Made by a program: the position numbers and the translations under genes. A stretch of DNA of 13,821 bases from positions 1-13,821 of the forward strand of contig JALLPB010000662.1 of the NCBI GenBank assembly GCA_036939975.1, in the 5' to 3' direction. This document shows positions 7,002-13,821 of this stretch, piece by piece. The notes beneath the pieces were generated by a model. That model was not told where the DNA came from and ran no database searches. It was given only the letters and a program-made list of their open reading frames with translations. The stretch is from Cyclostephanos tholiformis. Its lineage: Eukaryota > Bacillariophyta > Thalassiosirophyceae > Thalassiosirales > Thalassiosiraceae. Numbering within the stretch: the stretch's first letter is position 1; the number at the start of each line of letters is the position of its first letter.

Positions 7002-8841
7002 ATGAAATTCGCATCGCTATTACTCCTCGCGACGTACGCCGCCCCGCCGGCGTCGGCCTACGTCGTCCATCCCAATCCTTTCCCCGCCACGACCGCCCTC
7101 CGCCACCTTCGGGATGATCGATCCTCGCGTTGCGTCCCAGTTACCCATAATCACCTTGTGACGACGACGACGGGTCGGACCGCCACCCGCCTCAACTACA
7201 AGGGAGAATCCAACGAAGGCGGGTCCAACAACTTCTCCCTCCGCGACGGCGACGACTCGTCATCGTCGTCCTCGTCCAACGCCAACGTCTGGTCCGTCCT
7301 CGCGAATACCGAGCGTTGGATAAGCGATACCCTCGACAGGTCGAATCAGGCCGAATTGACGCGCCAGCAGCAACAGAAGAACAAGAACGACAACGGCAAG
7401 ATGCACTTCGCCGACGACAAGGGGGAGGTGAAACAGCAGCAGCGGGGGGGGGCTGGGGGGATGAAGGACAATCCGTACGCGAGGAAGGAGGTATCCTACG
7501 TCTGCGAGACGGGATCGGAGCTCGCTTCGGTGGTTGGCGGGGTCTTCCGACGCGTTAGGGAGGCCAGGGAGCTGGGGGAAAGTCACGGTCGAGGCGTTGA
7601 GGCGAGGTTGGGCGAGACGACGGACGCTTCTCAGCCCGCCACCATGAGACAGACGAACGTCGTCGTCATACCCAACTGCGACGAGCTGTCGACGTTCCAA
7701 ACCTTCGACAAGCTGGTGCAGGCGATCAATCAGGCAAGGAGGGCGGCTCGAGACTTCGTCCTTAAGAAGAAGGACGATGACGACGGTATCAAGGATTGGG
7801 TGTAAGTTCCCCCCTCTGCGCGCTGAAATTTGTGTTCGATCATCAATTGTCAATACATAACTTCACCGACTTTTTTGCCATCGCTTCATATCGCCACCCA
7901 AAAAAACACATTACAGCGTATCCATCAACTGCGCCCATCTCCACCCTATGTACGGCATGCCCACACCGGAGGAACAGCTCGCGTCGCTCAAGCACGAGGA
8001 ACAGGAGGGCGAGGTGGACGTCAATCTCCAGGAGTACAAGAAGAGACGCGATGAGGCACGCAGGTCACCGTACCCGAGCGTCATAGTTGAGGTGATGAGC
8101 ACCCCGCCGCCGGATTTCGGATCGCGCAGGGACGAGGCCGTGGCCGAGGCGGCGGCGAGAGATACGACCGGTAGTAAGGCGGAGGAGGACGCCGACGTGA
8201 CGAGCGACGACGTCAGGAGGTTGGAAGCGCTGTTCGCAATGAGCGCCGCGAAGAAGTCGAGCTCGGCCGACGATCCGTTTTACGACGCACTTGGAGAGGT
8301 ATGTGGAGATCCTGCTATTTCTTTTGATGTGACACGGCGTCATCCTACGTCTCGGAATGTTGAATCCCTCCTCAATGACATGTATCTCTTTATATATCAT
8401 CACAATCCACGTGCATATTAGGCATTCGGCAAGAAGCAAATAATGACCCAAACGCCGCTCAGCATGGCACAAACTTGGGTACTCCAAAACGACCCGGCCT
8501 TCAACGAACAGACATCAACCTTCACCAAATCCGACACCCGTCACGTAGACGCCGCATACGAGTACGTCTTCAACAACCTCGCCATGCTTAATGCCGCGGA
8601 CGGCGACGCCACCTTGTGTCTACTCGATAGGCCCAAACGCGGCCAGAAGAGCTACGTGGTGTTGCCGAACTTTTTGCCCACGTCCGCCACGAGCTTCGAT
8701 AGATTCGCGGGACAGGTGTCGAACATCGTACGAGTTATGCCAAGCCTCGCGAACAGGCTGATGATATCGACGTTCCACCCCGAACACGTCGTTAAGAGCA
8801 CGCAGGCACCGGTTCCGATCATCGTCATTACGTGGAAATGA
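7002..8841 (+). CDS. Presumed plastid protein with two DUF1415-like modules, three exons
   Basis: Exons are 7002-7801, 7917-8298 and 8422-8841, giving 533 residues. The introns (115 and 123 nt) have GTAAGT...ACAG and GTATGT...TTAG ends and keep frame. The N-terminus M-K-F-A-S-L-L-L-L-A-T-Y-A-A, followed by P-P-A-S-A-Y-V-V, is a signal peptide with an ASAFAP-like cleavage site, which suggests plastid import. Module 1 has V-V-V-I-P-N (220-225), then H-L-H-P (274-277), then R-R-S-P-Y-P-S-V-I-V-E-V (315-326). Module 2 has Y-V-V-L-P-N-F (472-478), then T-F-H-P (511-514), then A-P-V-P-I-I-V-I (523-530). That order matches my recollection of DUF1415: a hydrophobic strand ending in P, then F-H-P, then (R/A)-P-Y-P and a final strand. 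The biochemical role of DUF1415 is not established. Gln, Ser and Asp-rich linkers (residues 86-150, 345-380) look disordered. The ATG at 7002 is preferred because it begins the signal peptide. Confidence 0.6.
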
Positions 8842-9263
8842 GAGAACTTGCCTTGGCCGATGTACATACGAATGTTAGGTCATCATTACAAAACAATAGA
8901 GTGAAGATTTGGCGACGAGATTTTTGAGAAGAGGTGATTCGTTTAAATCATTGCAGGCGTCCAAGAAATGAGTGAGGGCAGTCCACATTGATGTATTTAG
9001 TTAATTTTTCTTCGACAGGTGGGTTGGCTCTAACAGATCCTAAGAATCAACATTAATAGTTCGTCAATTGCATTCGTATGCGGCGCGTTAAGATAAATTT
9101 GAGCTTAAGAGTGTGTAACCTTTAGAAAGGGGATGATTTACCTTCGAAAGAGAACAATGCATGCATTGGGAATAGCTCTATTACTTATTTCAAATTAATA
9201 TTGTGTTGCCATGGTCATCGAACACATTCCTCTCGCACATACACTTCATCTCCCACAAACACA
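8842..9263. other. Intergenic stretch between convergent genes
   Basis: About 420 bases of moderately AT-rich sequence between two stop codons. I see no open frame with family resemblance, no long inverted or tandem repeat, and no RNA gene. It should hold the two 3' UTRs. Confidence 0.5.
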
Positions 9264-10736
9264 TCAAGACTTGTGGAAATGCACTTGCACCAATCGTCCG
9301 CCCCTATTCTCCCAAACCCTAGTCTCGCTCGTGGTCTTCGTGACCGGCTTGCCATCCTCTAGAATCTGATCCAACCGTACGTACGACAATATCGCCGCGA
9401 CGTACGATCCACCCCCCCCACCCCCACCCCCGAGCCAACGAATGCACGGCGAGATCATGTGTATAACAGGCGGCGTCGCGTCGCGCCGTCGTTTAAGATC
9501 GAAGTAATACTTGTGAAATTCCATCCCCTGGACGACTTGTCCCAACGATTCCGGCTCGATCGCGGTCATGTCGTGCGACGTAAGGTCGCGGTACGACTCG
9601 TAATCCCCGGACGCGATGGCGTCGAGGAGCTTACCGTTGGCGTCGATGACGTCCTCGTCGGTGAGGGACGCGCCTCGAACCGCCGCCACGGCCGCGGCAC
9701 CGACGGGGGGGGATGGATCGTCGCCGTAGTTCGCGTGTTTCCGCCCCCCCCCCCCTCCGCCATCGTCGTCGATCGGATTCGCGGCATGCGACATCGTCCC
9801 CTCGCCCTCCCCCCCCCCCGCGCCGCCGGGTCCGAGCCCGACGGCATCGGCGGCGACCGCCCCGATCGCGGCGGCGGATGCGCCCTCGGTCGCAGTCGTC
9901 GTAGACGTCGGCCGTACCTCGTCGTCGTCAGCGTCGTCGTCGTCGTCGACATCGCATCTATTGGATGGAGTCGCCGAGGCGGCCGCTGGGGATGCGCTCT
10001 CGTTCATCGACGTCACGTCGTCGACGCGTTGTCCCACGGGCGTAAATCTCGCGCATTGAAGACGATTCTCGCACGACGCATCCATCATCGCGGGGGGGGA
10101 GATATCGGGGGAGGGGCGCGACGACGATCGACTGCTAGTCTCGATCGCCGATGCGGTGTCGTGGCCGGGGTACGACTCGCCCCCCATCCTCCTCCTCCTC
10201 TTGGCCCTGTTGCCATCATTATCATCGTTGTTCGAAACGTCGATCACGATTTCCGCCGACGTGGGCGATGATTTGACGCCGCCGCCCCCCCTGCTCTTCC
10301 TCTGTTGTTTGGGATGCATCATATCGTACGCCGCGATCTCGTTGCCGTCGGCATCCTCCAAACAATCGAGGAAATGCCTTACCTTGGTCATGGAATTGAA
10401 CTTGTACGACATGTCGGGGGAGTACCAATACGTATCGGACTTCGACTTGTCCGTTCGGGGCAGGCGTCGAAACTTCCATCCCTCCGGCAATGCCTCCGCC
10501 ACGACGTAATCGATGTTCGGATGGGCATCCTCCTCCAAGCCCCTCCTCTTCGAAGTCATCGAGGATGAGGGATCGTGGACGACGGCCTCCTCCTCCTCCT
10601 CCTCGGCGGCTCTTCTCGTCGTAATCGTCATCTCTTGCGCGAGCGTCACCGCTCCTATTTCTCCATCGTCCTTTCCTTCCTCGGCCGTCATCGTCGATCC
10701 ATCCTCGTGGATCCATCGTCGTCCGAGGGAGGGCAT
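9264..10736 (-). CDS. MBD-like plus CaMKII-association-domain protein without a kinase domain
   Basis: An intronless frame. The first ATG is at 10736-10734 and gives 490 residues; the frame is open slightly further upstream but only from a TTG. Residues 83-128 (L-P-E-G-W-K-F-R-R-L-P, then D-T-Y-W-Y-S-P-D, then K-F-N-S-M-T-K-V-R-H-F-L) follow the pattern of a methyl-CpG-binding domain. A basic R-A-K-R-R-R-R at 177-183 could be a nuclear localisation signal. Residues about 360-490 match the CaMKII association (hub) domain: L-L-D-A-I-A-S-G-D-Y-E-S-Y, then E-P-E-S-L-G-Q-V-V-Q-G-M-E-F-H-K-Y-Y-F, then S-E-T-R-V-W-E-N-R, ending V-H-F-H-K-S. Between them lie about 220 residues of Asp, Ser, Ala and Gly-rich sequence. 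A Gly8 run interrupts the hub near 436-443. Known hub domains assemble rings of 12 or 14 subunits. A nuclear, oligomeric DNA-binding protein is my inference. Confidence 0.7.
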   Translation of the reverse strand: MPSLGRRWIHEDGSTMTAEEGKDDGEIGAVTLAQEMTITTRRAAEEEEEEAVVHDPSSSMTSKRRGLEEDAHPNIDYVVAEALPEGWKFRRLPRTDKSKSDTYWYSPDMSYKFNSMTKVRHFLDCLEDADGNEIAAYDMMHPKQQRKSRGGGGVKSSPTSAEIVIDVSNNDDNDGNRAKRRRRMGGESYPGHDTASAIETSSRSSSRPSPDISPPAMMDASCENRLQCARFTPVGQRVDDVTSMNESASPAAASATPSNRCDVDDDDDADDDEVRPTSTTTATEGASAAAIGAVAADAVGLGPGGAGGGEGEGTMSHAANPIDDDGGGGGGRKHANYGDDPSPPVGAAAVAAVRGASLTDEDVIDANGKLLDAIASGDYESYRDLTSHDMTAIEPESLGQVVQGMEFHKYYFDLKRRRDATPPVIHMISPCIRWLGGGGGGGGSYVAAILSYVRLDQILEDGKPVTKTTSETRVWENRGGRLVQVHFHKS

Positions 10737-11037
10737 CTTGTTCCTCACCACAAGAGTGGGCAAAAAAGTGAACGGATATTATTTATTTTCATGGAACATG
10801 ATGGTATTAGCTCTAAACCTAAAGTAATGAACTCTTACACGATTTGTGGCGGGAGATTCTTATTTAACCTCCACGTCATCACCACTTACCAATAAATAAT
10901 AGAGTACGTAAGGTACCTACCTAATTTTTTTCAAGCAGCCGATGTCCGCCCCCGGCCGGCCCCGCCCGCCCCATCCCCATCGCCAGTTCGTGTCATTCTC
11001 AGCTATTATTATAATCATTGTCAAAAAAATTACAATT
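10737..11037. promoter_or_regulatory. Divergent intergenic region, MBD/hub gene and thylakoid-protein gene
   Basis: About 300 bases between two start codons pointing apart, so it should hold both promoters. It contains a GC-rich block at about 10945-10983 (CCCCCGGCCGGCCCCGCCCG) flanked by AT-rich sequence. An in-frame ATG at 10942 lies 32 codons upstream of the preferred start at 11038. No core promoter element could be placed. Confidence 0.35.
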
Positions 11038-12224
11038 ATGAAGAGGTCGATCGCGTCGATATACCTATTGGCCATCGTCGTCCACGCATTCCCCATCGCG
11101 ACGCTCTCGTTCTCTCCCAACGCGGCGGCGGTGGCAGGGGGGGGAGGACGACGGCGACTCGACGACGATCGCGGCGTCGACGACGACGCCGCGCGACGTC
11201 GTCATCGTCGCCCGTTCCCACGCGCGACGTCGCGACGGATGACGAGCGAGACCGACGACGTCGACGACGAGCGCATCATCCGCCCGGCGCGACGGCGCGT
11301 CGACGCGTCCGCCGCCGCCGCCGCCGCCGTACTCGCCATCCTCCTATCGACGTCCGCGATGACGTCGACGGTCGGGGGGGGGGCTGGTACGGGAATGGCC
11401 GCGTACGCGTACGACACGTCGTCCTCGTCGGATCGCGCGTCCGAGACGGTATCCATGGTGATATCACGTCTCGAGAGGGAGGCCGGTAACGTCGATGGTA
11501 CCTACGGCGTCCTCGAGGAAATATCCAAGATCATCACCGAGGGGAAGGGCGTCGGCGGCACGCTCACGTACGGTGAGTCCCCCCCCCCCCTTTTTTTTCG
11601 TATTGGCCATCGCCCTGTCGGCGGTGGCCGGGCGGATGGATCCTTTCCTTCGCTCCCCATCGTCATTTCCGTCTCTCTCTCTGTCTCTCTATCAACCCTA
11701 ACCCCCGCAATCATCCCCCCCCCACCCACCCACCCCCCTAATATCCCTCCCTATAAAACAAATGAAACGAAACGAAAAAATAATGTACAAACATTACATT
11801 CACACATCCAGACGGGGTCAAGCTCGGCGATGGCATCGCCATCGCGGACGAGGACACGACGATATACAATCCCGGACTTACGCTATTGACCTACGCGGAG
11901 AAACAGCGACTCGTGACGGCGATCGTCGACAATCGCAGGATCGGCCTATCGATGTCCTCGTCCTCGTCCTCGTCCTCCTCCTCCCCCGGCGGATGGTCCG
12001 CGAACAACGAGCAGGCGTTTGCGTACCTGAAGTCGTTGCTCGATCCGTTGCACATGCACGAGCTTACCGGATACTTGGGCATATTGCCGTACTACGGCGC
12101 GTTGCTGTACCTCGTCGCGCTGTACGTGCAGAAAAATGCCAGGGAGATTTTCCCCCTGGCGTACGGCCTTTGCGCTTTGGGGGTGTTCGGTCCCGTGCTC
12201 GTCTTGGTGGCGAGCGGTCCGTGA
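11038..12224 (+). CDS. Predicted thylakoid membrane protein of unknown function, two exons
   Basis: Exons are 11038-11572 and 11812-12224, giving 315 residues. The 239-nt intron is GTGAGT...CCAG and splits a codon. The N-terminus M-K-R-S-I-A-S-I-Y-L-L-A-I-V-V-H-A-F ends in T-L-S-F-S-P, an ASAFAP-like site for plastid import. An Arg-rich transit-like stretch follows (38-88), then R-R-R-V-D-A-S-A7-V-L-A-I-L-L (86-103) and A-Y-A-Y-D (122-126), which resembles a thylakoid-lumen signal with cleavage after AYA. Residues 133-225 are soluble and mixed charge. Residues 227-236 are Ser10. Two hydrophobic helices follow, about 262-284 and 292-312, with K-N-A-R-E between them. Mature topology is probably a lumenal domain anchored by two C-terminal helices. 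I do not recognise the family. The start at 11038 is preferred over the in-frame ATG at 10942 because it places the signal peptide at the N-terminus. Confidence 0.6.
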
Positions 12225-12275
12225 TTATGGATACGGAGGATAATGACCTAGTGCAGGAAGCATATAATGCGGCCT

Positions 12276-12299
12276 TATATATATATATATATATATATA
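12276..12299. repeat. (TA)12 microsatellite
   Basis: Twelve TA units about 50 bases after the stop codon of the thylakoid-protein gene, in its presumed 3' UTR. Confidence 0.9.
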
Positions 12300-12399
12300 C
12301 ATCAACTTCGTCGATAATGAGATGCTGCCAAACACTTCCTTAAAAAAATATCGTACACTTATGCATCATATTTGTTTTGTACATTTTACGTGTTTGGGC

Positions 12400-13404
12400 T
12401 CAGTTGCCATCGCCAAATAAATCCGATACGAAATCAAATAATATTCCAATCCCACCGCAATCAAAACCAGCCTCCGAAGCATATGAGCTCCTCTGGCACA
12501 CCTCGGTCCGAATCCAATAATATGCCTCGGAAACTTGGGCATAAACGCCGGGGAATTCCGACGAGGCGCAACCATAACCCCAAGAAACTATACCGACTTG
12601 CACATCGGCGCTTGAGTCGTCCCCCCTGACGACCAATGCTCCGCCCGAATCGGCTTGACAACTATCCTGGCCATTTTTCCTGGTGCACAGCATGTTTTTC
12701 ATCATCTTGCCATAATGGGTTTGATAATTGCCGTCTACTGGATGCATCCCCATGCTGGCTTTGCAATCCTCATTGGAAATGATCGTGACATCAACGTTTA
12801 GTAACACGTCACTACCAGTTGAAATGTCAGGACGGATGTTCGTATCACCCAATCCCATTGCAGTCCCACCTTGACCAATGCTAGGGAATGTAGAAACTGA
12901 GTTGAGCTTGATCAAGTCAGCATTCCCGGCATTGGAAGCACTCTCAAGAAAGGCAAGCATAAAATCGTTATCGGAAGATCCCATTTTATCATAGTAAGGG
13001 TGAGGGACCTCTGCTTTCATAGCGATCACTTCACCATCATTGTTGTCATGGTCGTGTCTCCCGAGAACCACAGAATAGCCAGTGAGGGCGATCCTGTCGC
13101 TAACAAGTCTCTCCATCTTGTTCAACTCCTCCAGTTGGCAGTGCGCCGTGGTCAGAATGATGTCCTTTGCAATCAGCGAGCCACCACAAAAGTGTCCACC
13201 AATGAAGTCATGTTGTAATGAAACCATGTAGGAGTATCTATCTTCGGGAGCCTTGGATTTGCCAATAATGTGACCCTGCTAGTCACGGTCGGATTGCTTG
13301 TAATCACCCTTCACCACATTGCAAAGGGATGACTTGGCGGTGGAGAGGTAGAACTGCTGTGACATAAGCAATGTGGTGTATAGGAATGAAATAATGGGCT
13401 GCAT
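12400..13404 (-). pseudogene. Trypsin-like (S1A) serine protease with an in-frame stop, probably a pseudogene
   Basis: From the ATG at 13404-13402 the frame encodes 41 residues with a hydrophobic, signal-peptide-like start, then a TAG at 13281-13279. It then continues uninterrupted through a complete S1A domain to the TAA at 12402-12400. Numbering from the internal Met at 13227: T-T-A-H-C has catalytic His29, D-N-D-F-M-L has Asp88, and D-S-C-Q-A-D-S-G-G has Ser194, with S1-pocket Asp188 giving trypsin-like Arg/Lys specificity. S-W-G-Y-G-C-A and P-G-V-Y are intact. Usually conserved positions are changed: the activation site reads H-I-I-G-K instead of R-I-I-G-G, Gly193 of chymotrypsin numbering is Ala, and the Pro after S-G-G is Ala. 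The internal Met alone would lack the activation peptide. A tiny intron or a readthrough codon are the alternatives to a pseudogene. Confidence 0.65.
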
Positions 13405-13821
13405 CTTATTTGATGTAGTGTTTGTTGTGACTGATCAGTTGATATATTGAATGTTATCTGCCCAGCGGGTTGTCCAATAGTGGAAATTATGATCAGTTGC
13501 TAGTATGGTGGCGTTGCCCGAAGGCCAAGTTTGTATTCCACTCTGGGCATGGACATGGTCCTGTGGAGTCCATGTCTCACTCTCCCTGCAAGACCAGGTC
13601 TCTCATTGGGAGGGAGGAAATCCAACAGCAAGACTAAAAGATGGTATTGTCGGCAGGATGATTCCCTTAATTAATAGGACCTACAAGTATTAGGAACCTA
13701 CAATAACTTAAAAATTAGGGACCCGAAGAGCAATGTATTTTGTATCAGCAGGTAGATACTGGAGCGTGACATAGGCCATTCTATCTGGTAGGATATTTTA
13801 GCTAATATCGCTAAAAGGCGC
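13405..13821. other. Right-end stretch with no supported gene
   Basis: About 415 bases upstream of the protease remnant. It should contain its promoter if the gene is transcribed. A 62-codon plus-strand frame at 13505-13693 has no resemblance I recognise. At the very end, overlapping small inverted repeats (13792-13797 with 13804-13809, and 13796-13802 with 13810-13816) form an AT-rich palindromic patch, possibly the edge of an element that continues outside the window. Confidence 0.35.

Noticed and set aside
9459..10271. Long plus-strand frame of 270 codons, Arg/Val/Gly rich
   Set aside because: It is the antisense of the MBD/hub gene. Its composition reflects complementary Asp, Ser and Thr codons, and it shows no domain.
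12461..12661. Alternative minus-strand frame inside the protease gene
   Set aside because: It is out of frame with the S1A motifs and has no domain of its own.
13505..13693. 62-codon plus-strand frame at the right end
   Set aside because: It is short, isolated and matches no family I know. A retroelement fragment was considered but no motif supports it.
13796..13816. TTTTAGC / GCTAAAA inverted repeat as a terminator or transposon end
   Set aside because: Only 7 bp, AT-rich and at the window edge. Without the flanking sequence it cannot be separated from chance.
1..13821. Bacterial-type operon, defence island or phage region
   Set aside because: Spliced genes, a eukaryotic proteasome subunit, a TLC protein and plastid-type targeting signals show that this is eukaryotic nuclear DNA. 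Neighbouring genes alternate strand.

Overview
The window looks like nuclear DNA of a diatom, most likely a centric one, although no species can be named from sequence alone. The evidence is: short GT-AG introns; signal peptides ending in ASA-Y or TLS-F-S-P, which resemble the ASAFAP motif of diatom bipartite plastid targeting; a protein with the GWDDFLG repeats I associate with diatom 'integrase repeat unit' proteins; a diatom-style trypsin; and many CGT/GAC trinucleotide runs that encode Ser, Thr and Asp tracts. Four gene models need splicing or a corrected start. I built them by joining exons at GT-AG sites that preserve reading frame.

Layout from left to right. Positions 1-950 hold a decayed DDE-type transposase remnant on the minus strand, a perfect 28-bp inverted repeat, and a plus-strand Cys/His motif. 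Next is a TLC-domain membrane protein (+, 1427-2302). It converges with a class I SAM-dependent methyltransferase that may be targeted to plastid or thylakoid (-, 2561-3838). Divergent from that is a small two-exon gene with two GWDDFLG-type repeats (+, about 4061-4777). Then come the 20S proteasome subunit alpha-2 in two exons (-, 5190-6245), whose intron carries a run of 37 C, and, divergently, a three-exon gene for a presumed plastid protein with two DUF1415-like modules (+, 7002-8841). An intronless gene follows (-, 9264-10736) that joins a methyl-CpG-binding-like domain to a CaMKII association (hub) domain with no kinase. Divergent from it is a two-exon gene for a predicted thylakoid membrane protein of unknown function (+, 11038-12224). 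The last gene is a trypsin-like serine protease (-, 12400-13404) with an in-frame TAG and several changed motif residues. The right end, 13405-13821, shows no clear gene.

I see no operon or defence-type gene cluster. The genes look like independent nuclear genes placed close together. Three of them (methyltransferase, DUF1415-like, thylakoid protein) may act in the plastid. The most unusual items are the MBD-like plus CaMKII-hub architecture, the tandem DUF1415-like duplication, the broken-looking protease, and the long poly-C runs either side of the second proteasome exon.
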